Shown here: positions 1 to 11,713 of the stretch, one piece after another
How positions within the stretch are numbered: position 1 is the first letter of the stretch
How the letters are laid out: every line of letters begins with the position of its first letter
Origin: Embiotoca jacksoni
Taxonomy: Eukaryota; Chordata; Actinopteri; Embiotocidae
Direction: 5' to 3'
Assembly (NCBI GenBank): GCA_022577435.1
Contig: JAKOON010000027.1
Coordinates: 2,936,122-3,000,121, forward strand
Length of the DNA: 64,000 bases
Translations under genes and position numbers: made by a program
Notes under the pieces: generated by a model
Databases searched by the model: none
Told to the model about the DNA's origin: nothing
The model's input: the letters and a program-made list of their open reading frames with translations, nothing else

Positions 1-745
1 CCAACAACAGAATAACGGCTTGCAGAAATTTTAGACCTTGAATTCAATGAATAATTCTTCAAATTTGAGTTTTCATTGAGGCGTTCTTCTTACTTTAGGC
101 TTTCCACACTGTACATCGAGAACCTGCGCTAAAGGAGATCTACCAGTAATCATGAAATTTGATTTGATTGATTGAATTTGGCAACAGGATCTCCAAATCG
201 AAGGCTCCTGCCACAACGTATTCGTCCCCTGAAGATCGTTGCTTTAACTGCCAACAAACCGAATGATAAACTCTGATCTTCTGTCTCGACGTCGGCCTCC
301 GCAGGCGGTCGAACTCGTATCAGAGACACGTCGGAGGAAACCGCACCAAGTTCAACATTTCTCCTTCTCCGAGCACTTATCCACAGAAAAAACATCCTTT
401 TGTACTTTCCCTGCCCCTTGTTTTTGTTCTTCTTTCTCAAAGGTTCCTTTTACAGTGTTGCTGTAAAAACAGTATGAGTGAAAAGAATTCGGTCATGTTT
501 CCTTGTTTTTTTTATTATTTGCATTAGGTCTGCTGGTTTCTGCACCGCGAGGCGGTGCTTTAGTAGCCGTCCGCTAATGCTGGTGTGCGTGTGACCTGTG
601 GGAATCTCAACAAAAAGCAGGTGAAGCTGGAAGTGTTACATTTCTCCCTCAAACAGGAGCGAGCAGAGGAGCCGCTCTCTACGCTCACCGCTGGTAAAGC
701 TTGTTGTTAAAGCGCCCGAGCTGGCTACCCCGCCCCACACTCAGC

Positions 746-757
746 CCCCCCCCCCCC

Positions 758-784
<27 letters not shown>
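746..784. repeat. C tract followed by (AC)n microsatellite
   Basis: A run of about 13 C is followed directly by about 13 AC units. Frames through it give artificial CVCVCV peptides. Confidence 0.95.
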
Positions 785-789
<5 letters not shown>

Positions 790-1037
790 CCTCCCCACAC
801 CATTACCCTCCACTCCTTTCGACTCCCTCCCCTCACCCTTTCTCCCAGAGCCCAGCCAGTGAGAGGTTCGAGTTACTGCGGCCACGCTCATTTTTCCATT
901 ATGAGTTCATCTGCCTGCAGAAAAAGGAAGCTGCTGGTGCAACCTGAAACCCTGGAGCACTCCACCAGGGACTCTAGTCTTTCCAGTGCCCTCCATTTTC
1001 TCAATGAAATTCCTCTGCCTCTCTCCTCTCTGAGAGC

Positions 1038-1096
1038 GGTGGAGGGAGGGAAGGAGGGAAGGAGGGAAGGAAGGAGGGAGGGAGGGAGGGAGGGAG
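1038..1096. repeat. (GGGA/GGAA)n purine microsatellite
   Basis: This is an all-purine array of GGGA, GGAA and AGGG units, lying in the etv4 intron. The mirror-like polypurine composition could form triplex DNA. Confidence 0.9.
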
Positions 1097-1864
1097 TGGG
1101 ATAAGGAAGGAGGGAGGAGTGTTGCAGCAGCAGAAAAAAAAAATACTGTTTTTTTTTTTTTTTTCCTCTTTTCATTGCAAAGTGTCAGAGAGTTGAAAGG
1201 AGGAGTTTTGGAGGCGGAGAGGGAGTCGAGATACAGCGGAGAAGTTTGTTTGCCTTTTGGACATTTTGTTCTAGAGTAAACTGTGCACACTGGGGAAGTT
1301 TCTTTTCAACAAAGGGACTTTTTTTTTTTCTTTTTTTTTTTTTTTAAAGACGAGGCCAAGTGATGTTTTGGAGTCACTTCACAGGTGTGCTCACCAGATT
1401 TAACTGATGTTCAAATCCATATTTTGTCCATATATCTACATTTATATGCTTTTCCATTACAACCCAAAACATAAAAATTGCCATGAGGTTGACTTTTTTT
1501 TTTAAGACCTTCAGGAACCTTGAGAGATATTTATCACTTAAAAGTATTAAGTCACTAAATTGTCTTTTTAGTCAACAGAAAACGTTGCTAACAAGGAACA
1601 ATGCCAGACGTTTACGAGTTTGACCCTGAAAAATGATTCAGATCACTGATTATCCTATAAGCACTCCATTGTTTGGACAAAATAAGCAATTCACCTTCAG
1701 CCAGGGAGATTTTGATGTGATATTTTTTATATTTCAGAGACTCAAAGAGGAATTGATTAATCATAATCATATTCAGTTTGCTTGAATTAAAACTACAGAC
1801 ATAGAAAAGCCGACACTGACGACATCCTCTTTTAAATCCGGTGACAACGGTCTGTATCACTCAC

Positions 1865-2295
1865 CAGGTTCGTAGGTGTAGTCTGTGGGCTCCTGTTTGA
1901 CCATCATGTGGGCTGGTGGGAACCGGTGTGAGTGTGGATGTGGGTGTGGGTGCGGGTGGGGGTGCGGGTGGGGGTGAGGCCCGTGCCCGTGTCCCTGCCC
2001 GTTGCCGTGCCCCGGGCCGGCCATGTGAGCTGCCCGCTCGTACAGCGGGTCCAGGTACTCTTGCTTAAAGCTTTGCTGCAGGTATGGCATGCAGGGGTCA
2101 GAGTGCTGCCGGTGATAACCCCCACCTCCACCTCCACCACCACCCCCTGGTCCTCCTCCACCGCCCCCTCCTCCTCCTCCTCCTACACCAGCTATACCGC
2201 TGCCATGTCCAGCCGGGGCAGATGGCATGCGCTGGAAGGCCTGCCCTGGTGGGGGGAACTGGGGGCACATGGGGTCTCCTGAAGGGCCCTGAAAC
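1865..2295 (-). CDS. etv4: etv4 coding exon, residues 188-331, with poly-Gly and Pro-His tracts
   Basis: This 431-base exon encodes FQGPSGDPMCPQFPPPGQ and then a glycine tract (11 Gly, one Pro, 10 Gly; residues 226-247). Next come YHRQHSDPCMPYLQQ and SFKQEYLDPLYE, a His/Gly-rich stretch, eight Pro-His pairs (294-309), and finally MMVKQEPTDYTYEP before a donor CCTG|GTGAGT (phase 1). FKQE and VKQE both fit the SUMO consensus. HRQ.SDPC and FKQEY.DPLYE are PEA3-group landmarks. The start uses acceptor TTCCAG; a second acceptor six bases upstream (TCTCAG, exon from 2301) would add two residues in frame. The low-complexity tracts make this exon longer than its mammalian counterpart. Confidence 0.95.
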
Positions 2296-2425
2296 CTGGA
2301 ACTGAGACATGAGATGCAGAAGCTCAGTTCAGTTCAGGATCTCATTCATATAATCATCAATAAAAAAAAAATAAAAAAAATGCAACTCAAAAGTCCCTGC
2401 TGGAGAGACGTCCATGCTGTGTCAC

Positions 2426-2608
2426 CTGGTGTTGATGGGGTAACTGTTGCTGGGGAGCGGCTGAGAGGCGGCGGCTGGGTTCATGTAGCCCGCATCGGGC
2501 CGTCCGGCCGTGGCAGGTTTTGGGGAGTAGTGCTGCTGCATGGGAGACATGGGGGTCCCTGGGCAGGAGCTCTTAGCTCCTCCTGTAGCCCTTTTCTGCT
2601 CATAGGCA
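2426..2608 (-). CDS. etv4: etv4 coding exon, residues 127-187, Pro/Ser-rich linker
   Basis: This 183-base exon follows TTGTTACAG. Its first base completes Ser127 (AG|T), giving SAYEQKR, and it ends NSYPINT with a phase-2 donor CACCAG|GTGACA. The middle is low in charge and rich in Pro, Ser, Ala and Gln (CPGTPMSPMQQHYSP), as expected for the divergent central region of ETV4. TP and SP pairs are candidate proline-directed kinase sites. Confidence 0.92.
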
Positions 2609-3619
2609 CTGTAACAAAAAAACAAAAACAATACATGAACACACCAGGATCCAATCATGCATGAATACACACATCAGAACAGGGTCGAACTGCAGAGAGG
2701 TGTTATTTTTTTCTTCTTCCAGTCAATACAACAAACAGAGCTAATGGGAGTTCTTTCATCGGGGTTCAGTCGATAACTGTGCGGTCAGAGTTTTAGCTGC
2801 GTTGACTTTTGCATGACAGCTGACCGGTGCCGGGTCGCTGTGCGCAGATAACTGTTGTTGTTGAAAGGGATTGTTTCATTTTAGGTAAGAAAAGACGTCT
2901 GTGAATAAGAGTGTATCATCCCTTTTCTGTCCCTTGAGATTCCTGCCTCCCATTTAAAAGCAGTGGAGGTAAATGGAATTGCAATTATCAGTGATCAAAG
3001 CATAAAAACAGCATCATCTCTTTCCAGACGTAATATCCTGGGTAATTATTGATGGCTTCATAACTTCTACATGGTTGATTTCCAATGAAGAAGTAGTTCC
3101 TGATGTCGTACTTCCCTTCATACACTCACCTATAGTTCTCTTTCATTTTAGTATCGCTATTTGGAAATAACCGTAACATTTGAATGCCTCACCTGCCAAC
3201 ATTACCGCTGGATTTAATTATTGTTTTTGCGCTCTGTTTAACACAATAAATACACCGATGGCTTCTGTCCAACAGTCGTTTAGTGGCACTAACAAAAACA
3301 AAAAACACTTTAGTGTTGTGTTGTGCAACAGCTGCACCTTTCTTAAGACGCCGTTCCGGGTACTCAGTGTGCTGCATGTTTGCAGACTTGTCAGCATGTG
3401 TGCACTCAAAATGTTGAGTGTTTGTATGTAAGTACGCCACCTGGAACAAAGCATGTGTCTCTTCTTGATTATTCAGAGAAACTAGGAAGTTACTCCCAGA
3501 GATGATTTAAAAAAAAAACAACAACAAGAATATCTGTTTGTTTCTGGTTGAAAGGGATCCTTGAATGCAACACTACTACATGGTGACATACAGCCGACTA
3601 CTGCAGTTTCATCAAGTAC
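2609..3619 (-). other. etv4: etv4 intron (about 1.0 kb)
   Basis: This sequence lies between two firmly placed coding exons. No repeat or coding signal was recognised apart from a short A-rich stretch near 3510. Confidence 0.85.
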
Positions 3620-3749
3620 CTGGCATAAAGGCACTGCTCTCCGCCGGGGTAGCTGAAGCTCTGCTTGTGGCTACAGGACTGGCTGGGGTCGGAGCCCGGG
3701 CTCTGTGGTTCCTTCTTGATAGTGACGGGAGGGCTGTGAAATGCCACCG
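3620..3749 (-). CDS. etv4: etv4 coding exon, residues 84-126, SUMO/MAPK region
   Basis: This 130-base exon is entered in phase 1 (T|CG gives Ser84) after CTCTCGTAG and left in phase 2 at GCCAG|GTACTT. It encodes VAFHSPPVTIKKEPQSPG and ends GGEQCLYA. IKKE fits the SUMO consensus (hydrophobic-K-x-E), with an adjacent SP site that is a candidate for MAP-kinase phosphorylation. Human ETV4 has the closely similar FHSP..RIKKEPQSP and GEQCLYS here, which separates it from ETV5 and ETV1. The upstream intron carries a long GT-rich tract close to the acceptor. Confidence 0.96.
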
Positions 3750-3785
3750 CTACGAGAGACAGTAAACAGAAAACAGGTGAGGATT

Positions 3786-3840
3786 GACACGCACAGAGAC
3801 AGACACACACACACACACACAGAGACACACAGACACACAC
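3786..3840. repeat. Imperfect (AC)n tract, UG-rich in the etv4 transcript, 37-91 nt upstream of an acceptor
   Basis: The tract consists of CA units broken by AGAGA and AGACA. On the transcribed strand it reads as a UG-rich stretch just ahead of the polypyrimidine tract of the exon at 3620-3749. Confidence 0.85.
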
Positions 3841-4018
3841 CGCAGGGCTTTGTGTGCTCCTTTGTGAATTGGCCCTGCCCCGATACTACAGTCTTTGAGC
3901 TCAAAGGCCAAAAGCAAATTCTTCTATCTGCACAGGAATCGCTTTTTGTTTTACATGCCAGCCAAAATGCTTAAGCGACTGTCAACTGCAAAACAAAGGG
4001 CAGCAGACAGACGTGTAT

Positions 4019-4019
<1 letters not shown>

Positions 4020-4077
<58 letters not shown>
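4020..4077. repeat. (AC)29 microsatellite
   Basis: This is an uninterrupted AC array of about 58 bases in the 13.3-kb etv4 intron. Confidence 0.97.
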
Positions 4078-4078
<1 letters not shown>

Positions 4079-5544
4079 TCCAGCAGTTATTTGGAAGCCT
4101 GAAGTGTCCTCGCCCACTTTTCTTTTTTTTCTTCACGGTTCCAGACACAACAGCAGCCAAAACTTCCTCATGTCAAAGTCGGGCTTAAAGCTAAACAACC
4201 GTACGGGCCAGAGAGATGTCTGTGGACTGATGAAAGTGAACGTCACACCTCTGCTAAGACAGCATATACACAGATTCTGTCGCAGCATTCTTTCCTATCT
4301 GCATCCAGATGTTTGCCATCGCTTGTGCGCTGTTATTTTTTTCCTTGACGTAGAGTCCAAGATTTAAAAAAAAGAAAAAAAAAGAAAAAGAGATAACCTG
4401 ATAATGCTACATGTTTCGAAAGAAATGTGAATTTTTTTTTTTGTTCTTCCATTTGATGTTTCCCCCAACGGCATCCTCTCAATCTCTAACTGTCGATCAA
4501 GCTGGACTGCTGGAGGGGACCTTTGCCTTAATGGCCACAGAAACCACCCAAAGTGGAGCTTCAAACTGTGCTGAGGGCTCGTGTTTATTATGTGAGGGGA
4601 GGTTTTCACCCGGAGAACTGTACAGGATGTTTTTCTGGTCCCGGCAGGGTAAACAGCAGCAGCTGTGCACTTCCAGCTGGGAAGGCATGTATTTATGTGT
4701 GTGCACGTGTGCAGGAGCGTGTTGTGTATTAGTACTCTAGGCTAGTCTATCCAAGTGCGCTCGTGAATGTGTGTGCATAAACGTGTGCGTGTGCGTGCGT
4801 GTGTGTGTGTGTGTGTAGCTGACGGAGCAGGCCACACTGAAAGCTCAGCCCAGGTAATTACATAGTGTCGTCCATTCACAAAAAGAGGAGAAAAAAAAAA
4901 TGTCTGGCAGACTGAGTAAAGCCCAAAATGACTCTTCCACCGAGGCAAGAGATAGAAAGTGAAAAAAAAACAATGGTGTGAATGAAAAGTGAGAAAAGAT
5001 TATAGTGACATAAAACCACAAAGAGCCTCAAGGATCTGCTGTTAGGCCGGCACTTTTTCCTGAACTCTCAAAATTGCCTGTAAGTACAGAGTCAAGATTA
5101 AAGATGATGTCTCAATGAGTCAATGAGTCAATCATTAACAACAACAAAAAAAAAGCATCACTAAACATCTTTACATATAGCTACAAATACCAAACATTCA
5201 CCTGATTCTTGCTTTTCAAATACGAGGATTTGTTGTTTTTTCGGACTTAAAGGCCATCATTGTACATTAAAGCTAAAGTGTGGGACATTCAAAGGCGGAG
5301 GTCGGCTAACCGAAAACTGTTCAACAATGCCTTTGTCTTTTAGACTCTTTCCAAAAGATATGAGACCATTTGGATCAAATTCTGATGGTAAAAAATGAGT
5401 CATTTCGCAGGAGTTCTGATGCTTTTTTATTTCATTTATCCACCGTTTTCCAGCAGCGATGGAGTAGCCGATGGCCGAGCACCGGAGACTTCCACCGGCT
5501 GACCTCCAATTTAGCTCCACGCTAACTTGAAACAGTTTTAATTT

Positions 5545-5830
5545 TTAATTTTTTTATTTTATTGTACTCTATTAATCCCCGAGGGGAAATTCTTTCGCTA
5601 CAGCAGCATCCCGAGGGGGAGCTGCTGCAACAGGCTGCCACGACCGCGGCGCCAACTAACCTGAGGTGCATGTTTTTGGATGATGGGAGGAAGCCGGAGA
5701 ACCCGGAGAGATCCCACGCAAGCACAGGGAGAACATGCAAACTCCGCACAGAAAGGCCCAGGACCGGATTCAAACCCGGAACCTTTTTGCTGTGAGGCGA
5801 CAATGCTAACCACTGCACCACCGTGCCGCA
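5545..5830 (-). mobile_element. tRNA-derived SINE, minus strand
   Basis: Read on the minus strand, the head at about 5829 shows GCACGGTGGTGCAGTGGTTAG, a good RNA polymerase III box A (TGGTGCAGTGG), and then GGTTTGAATCC, one mismatch from box B. The body, including GTTTGCATGTTCTCCCTGTG, is a sequence found in thousands of copies in teleosts. The element ends with a CCTCGGGG-type tail followed by AT-rich sequence. It resembles the V-SINE/HE1-type tRNA SINEs, but the exact family was not determined. It has no coding capacity. Confidence 0.85.
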
Positions 5831-6321
5831 GTTCAAGACTTTCCAAACATTACCAGGCTGAATGGATCAAGTTCTAATAGTGCAATGAGTCATTTTGAGA
5901 GGGTGTTTTTTTTTGGTTTGCTTTGAAAAAAGTTGGAATTCCTTCAAGACCGGCGTTCAGAAGTTCATCTCACTTTAAACCTGTTTGCATTCGGACTGAG
6001 CTTGCCAACATGAATATATAAAAAAAAAATAAAAAATAAAAACCGACAAACTGAGTCAGACAATCATCAAACGGCGCTCCTCATCCTCATAACCTTCCTA
6101 TTTTTAGTCTGTACTCACTCTCCCATGGCAGGCGGGCAGGTGAGGAAGTGTTGGCTTTAGCGGAGGATCAACGGGATTAGAGAGCATTTACCCAGATTTC
6201 CCAGACAGACGCGATGGGATTCCAGCCTCCTCTAAGTCTCCGACAGCTCGTCTGCTGGTACACGGCACGGTGGCACATGACATGCCGCTCTAATAATACA
6301 AGCGTGTTGGTCTATTGCCAT

Positions 6322-6343
6322 CCCCCCCCCCCCCCCCCCCCTC
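6322..6343. repeat. Poly-C tract
   Basis: A run of about 20 C in the etv4 intron. Its length is likely to be unreliable in an assembly. Confidence 0.85.
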
Positions 6344-9300
6344 CCTCCTCTTTTCTCCGCCATGGTCGTGAACTGCAAACGATCCTCAGAGGGTGTGCAC
6401 AAGTCCGCCCGACGGCGTGGCCAAGTGGAGCCGCTAATGCGACCGGCAGGAACACCGCTCTTGATGTGGCTCTCGGTTTACGAGGATGTTCCGGCCCGGG
6501 AACGCCGTCAGCTGCGCTTCAGAGGAGGGTCTGGCTGTGTGTGCGTTTGAAGCTATTTGTGGGTGTGTGACCTTTCTGGAATATTAATTAATCTGGTGGA
6601 CGAGCATCAGATCAGCTTTTTGTGTTTGTTTATTTGCCTGTGACCGGGAGATTGCTGTTGCGAGCCTTTTTCCAATTAAACGGAGCTGTTTGATGTTCTG
6701 TTTAACAAACTCTCCAACATGTGGATAAACCAGTTTCTGACACTTGTACGGTGGTAATTTACACAAAATATTAAGAAGCAGCATGCTATCGTACCCACAC
6801 CGACGATACTAATGTGCTGACGTTTAGCCGGTATAATGTTTACCCTTCTTTGTTTTGCGCGTCAACATGCCAACGATGCTAATTAGGACTAGAAGGCAAA
6901 AGAAATCGATCAGAATCCGAGGATATCTTCCTTTTTATTGGTCAAAGCTCGGTGTCTACATTTAGGTTATTGTTGCGCTGTTTGCAAATGATTCGTTCTA
7001 AAGAACAAATCCTTTTTTTCCCAAGACTTAAAATATTATTGAAAAAGAAACAGAGATTCAACGAGTGAACTTCTAAAGTACCAAGAGTTTGGTGTGTTTG
7101 TCTGGAAGCTGGAGAACATGAGGGATGTACACCGTTTGGTGTTTTCGGTTCGGTGAATCGCGCCGCGCACTCGGAAACTCCGGTCAAGAACTAAACCATT
7201 CGGTGATTAATCTTTTAACTGCTTTTAGTGATTCGGGACGCTTTGCACTTCACTAATTGTTAGATTCAGGTGTGCTTTGGCTCGGAGCAGGTAATAAATC
7301 TTTCATCGCCGTCACTGGAGAAAAATTCATCCGATTTCACGCGGCTCTCTCTGAGGCCAGAAGAAGCTTCGTACAACTTCTCTTCCACGTATGCAGTCGT
7401 ACTCCCCCAAGACGTGGAGCTGCACTTCAACATGCATGTTGTCGAGATAAGCTAAAGTTTGGTCTGACGGTGGCGCCACGGGAAAAGTCAGAGATCACTA
7501 AAGCTGCTCTGATTTATCTTCAGGAGATCGTGGTGAGATATTTCACTCAGGACATCGTCTTCCTTTTGCGCGTCTAAAAAAAAATAACATAATTTGGGGA
7601 TTAATCTAACATCCGGATCCAAAAATAGTCCTCGATTTAAAAAACTCTGGCCTCCACCAACTATCACAAACTCTCTCGGCATATTACAGTAAATCTCGCT
7701 GTCCAAATGATGTCAAATTCTTCTGCTAAAATTTATAAGGTGCTGGCGGTCTTGTAAACGGATCCGGGGAGAGTTATGTTCTTCAGGTTCCCGTCTCTTC
7801 CTGCTTTTATTTGGGGCAATATGACCTCCTTTAACTGCTTTGTTAAATGTTACATCACCCGTTCACAGAGATCCTCGTGTTTCAGGGTTTCTCTTCAACA
7901 GCGAGGGGGAAGAGGGGGTGGGGGTGGGGGGTGTGGGGTACGGGACTTAAATCTCAGTTTGTGAACTTAAAGCGTGAAGAACCTGGAAGGTGTTTGGAAG
8001 TGAGCGGACAGATACAGTACGCAATGTAAGCCTTGAGATAACGCAGGAGTGTGTACATTAAAGTATATGTATATACGGGAGTATTTATGTTTCTGTGGAT
8101 GATGAGTATGCACTTTGTCCTTCAACACCGGGCGGAGGAACGTGGCGGGTTCCCACCGCCTCCCAAAACCGACCGGGTCAAAGGGTTCTTTCCTCACTTC
8201 AAAACTCGTCTTATCTCCTCCTCGGTAATTTTGTGGTATTCTTCGCCCTTTGCACCCTTTTTTTTTTTTGGAGTGCTCTGTAAAGGGATGACTCCCCCCC
8301 CCCCCCGGCCTTTAAGGCAGGGTGCTGGTGGACTTTTACATATGTAAATGTTGGCTCTTTAGAGGGGGAGGATGCGGGGGGGTGAAAGGTGATGGTCATG
8401 GTTGAGTGCTTTAGGAAGTAGGGGGATCATTACATTGGGGGAGGAGGAGCCCATTCAACAGACACCCACCGCAAACAAATCGCATGGATGGCAACCCCCC
8501 CCCCCCCCCACCCACCCACACACACTTTTCCACACAATGGGCCCGTCAGCCGAGCTATACGGAGGTGGTGTGAATGTGTTGGGAAACGTTATTGGATTCC
8601 TACGGGAGGTAAAAAAAAAAAAAAAAACACAAGAAGAACTGATAGAGAAACAGATTGCACACAAAATAGCCCCTAAATAGGAAGAACTATATCCATAAAA
8701 ATATTTTGAACGAGTCGCTTCGTGCAGTCGATGAGACCCGGCTATGAACTCCTCCATCTTATTTCGGACAGATTATTTCCTACCATTAAAGGCCCTGGTG
8801 GAGGGAAATCCAATCCGAGGACAGGAGTGCATCTGGAGAGTCTTACACGTTGAATGTTTATATGCGGCTTGGCCAAGTCTTAAGCCTCTGGAAGTCTGCA
8901 GCACACGACCGCCTCGCTCACAATAACTCACTGGACATCGGCCCGAGTGTCAAACAGGGTGACTGGATCTCGCCAGAGCGAAGAACACGCGAGCGTTAAC
9001 GTAAATACGCACTTAATGGGTCCGATCTAACAAATAGGACTCGAGTCGCACATTCAGGAGATCTGGTTCTCATCTCGCATGATATGTAGCGGCGAGTGAT
9101 CGGCGCGTGGACGCACGCCGACAGAAACCCGGACCTGCAGGCGCCACACCTGGTTCCTCCGCTGCTGCCGACGTACGAAGCCAGTTGGGCCGACAATAGT
9201 TTTTAAAAGGTTGAAAAAGAAAAAGCTCTTAACTCACTCAATTTGATTTAAATGGCCGCATTTGCTCAGCTGATACATCGCTCCATTGTGGTGGAGGCAG

Positions 9301-11118
9301 AATAGGGAAGAGCAACGGTGTAATTGAAAATAACTTGACTGTCAATACATGCATTCTGGGTTCAACGTGACTTTTAAAAGTTCTGCACACGGTCGTACGT
9401 CTTACTTTCTCAGACCAACTTTTTGTGTTAGTTTCTGAGTTTGCGTCCGTTTTAATACTGGAGTAGCTATGAGATTGATATAATAAGTAAATCTACAAAG
9501 ACTCAGATGTAGGTTGCCACATCATGCAAGTTAAATTCAATCACTCAGAAGCTGAATCTCAACTAAAATTGCATTAAACCCGAGCAGATCTCTTAGATTA
9601 CATCGTCTATGGTCTGAATTCTTTCACAGCATGAGGCGAGTACGGTGGGATTCATGCACCTGTAGCTCCTGGGAGCTGAAGCTTGGCCTTATTAGGGAAA
9701 TGTAGTGTCAAGAGGACAAAGACAGATCTAACAAATGCAATTAAAATGTGGGCACTTCAATCACCGGAGACAATCTACAGCTCCTCGTCTTCACCCAGTG
9801 CAGCTTATAAATGTCCACAGCTTCAACGGACAGTTCATAAGGTAAAACAAATGCCAAAAGAATCTGCGACAATCTGGTGATGTCTCCGTTTTAAACCAAA
9901 CGTGTATTTAGAGCGTTTTTTTTGGCCTCGTTGCTCAGTGGAAAAAAATTCAGAGCCACAGAGCGAACCGGAGAGCGAGGGAGGGAAGGGAAGCGAGGCG
10001 ATACAATACGATCCAGACCGCTGCGACTGCAGAGAGGCTATCCAGTCATTCCACTGGTGCATGGAAACATGTGCTGGACATGTGTGCATGCTTCTCAGGT
10101 CACTGCACAATCAGGAAGAGACAGAGATGCAGAGAGAGAGAGAAGCAGCTCAAACTCGTCCTCTCTCTCTCTCGCCAGCGGGCCCGAGAGTGGCTTCAGT
10201 ATCTGTCTGCTCGGGGAGCCCAGGAGTGTTGGATCCATTAGTGTCGGCTCTATCTGATTTACAGGTCGTCCTCTCTCATCTGATAATGGTTCAGGGCTCC
10301 TTGAATATTTAAAGAACGGTTGTCAGATACCTGCCAAACAAGCCTAACGAGATTGATGGAAAGTACAATGGTATCAGCGAGACAGATGATTGGCCCGGAC
10401 AGCTCCACAGCCCCTTTCTCACAAATCTCTTTTCTTTTTTTTTTTCTTTTTTTTGTCGGCCGTTAAAACGACTTCGGTGCGTCGTGTCGTGTTGCCAAAG
10501 AGGAAGTGCATCTCAACGACTCCAATCATGGGAAAGGCAGTGAATTTTGCAGACATCCTAGTTTCACTTCCCTTTTAATAAACTGGAAATAGATCACGGT
10601 ATTTGTCCAAATAAATTTCCAAAAATCAATCTCGATGAATGACTTGCATAAAAAAAAAAAAAAATACCCAAAGTGGAGAACATGGATGGAAAATAGAAAT
10701 TCATACAATGATAAACTTCATATTTTATACTTTCTCTGAAGCATCAAGGGATCTCAATCTAATTGGAAACGTCCCAACATGTTTTCCCTACTGTCCACTT
10801 CACTTTCAATTGTGCAGCGTTGGCCTTTTATAAATGGCCATTGACCAGTCATAAATCTGGCCGCCCAGTAGCGTCTTTAGTGGATCCGATACAATACATC
10901 CCTGTCTCGGGACATGTGCAGCGAGGGGGACGTCCCGTCACAGGCGAGGGGTGGATGTAATTAATCTGGCACAATATTGACTCCTCACTCTCTATTCCTC
11001 GGCCCCCAATATAGCTGTCCCCTCTTAACGTAGCGATCGATCCCCCTCCACACGGTTACTGAAATGATATAATGAGCCGCCCATCGGGGGGTACCGTGGA
11101 CGTGAGGGGAGATGGATG

Positions 11119-11144
11119 GGTGTGTGTGTGTGTGTGTGTGTGTA
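11119..11144. repeat. (GT)n microsatellite
   Basis: A short pure GT array of about 13 units within the etv4 intron. Confidence 0.9.
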
Positions 11145-11632
11145 ACGTGGACTTCTTCATCGGTGTCTCTACGTGGGTTTTTTTGAGCCGGCGTTTTCGA
11201 GGTGAAATCTTTCTTATCGGGAAGAGATAACGCACAGAAAAACGTCCGGGACACCTGAAATTATCAGCGAACGAGCCACATCCACAGTTCTCCCTGGGCT
11301 TCTCGCACCCCCTCCTCCCTCCCCTTCTCCCCCCCCACCCCTCCCTCCTCCAGTTCCTCGATTGGGATCTCGACCGTAAGGGCTACTCGGCGCGTTTGAC
11401 CCGCTCTTACCCCTCTCCCTGCCTCCGAGCTGATTTATCTGCGCTTTATCTTTATCAAGTCATCTATCGAGCCTCTCCATCTCCTCCTGCTGCTCTCCTG
11501 CATGAGCGAGGATCGATATCGCCGTACGCGCTGGCTCTCAGCTCGCTCTGCACACCTCCTGGTCTGTGTCAGCAGGTTGCTGCACGCTCACCCCTGCAGC
11601 CACCTCTTACACTCACGTGCAGAGTGTGTTTA

Positions 11633-11633
<1 letters not shown>

Positions 11634-11712
<79 letters not shown>
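11634..11712. repeat. (GT)39 microsatellite
   Basis: A long, uninterrupted GT array of about 78 bases. Such arrays can adopt Z-DNA and are highly length-variable. Confidence 0.97.

Positions 11713-11713
<1 letters not shown>

Larger units (their letters stand above)
1..1864 (-). other. etv4: etv4 intron, partial; no ETS-domain exon present
   Basis: Both strands were searched for the next etv4 exons (the D.CVVPEKFEG block or the ETS domain LQLWQFL, YYEKGIMQK) and none was found. The stretch holds a C tract joined to an (AC)n array at about 746-784, a GGGA-rich array at 1038-1096 and T tracts near 1150 and 1320-1345. The remaining sequence has no recognised feature. Confidence 0.8.

Noticed and set aside
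907..1290. 127-residue minus-strand frame rich in Pro and Ser
   Set aside because: It is produced by the GGGA-rich array and T tracts within the etv4 intron. No splice sites or conservation signal were seen.
1904..2310. Other-frame open reading frames across the last visible etv4 exon, on both strands
   Set aside because: They are shadows of the Gly and Pro-His coding tracts. Only one frame matches ETV4 and fits the splice phases.
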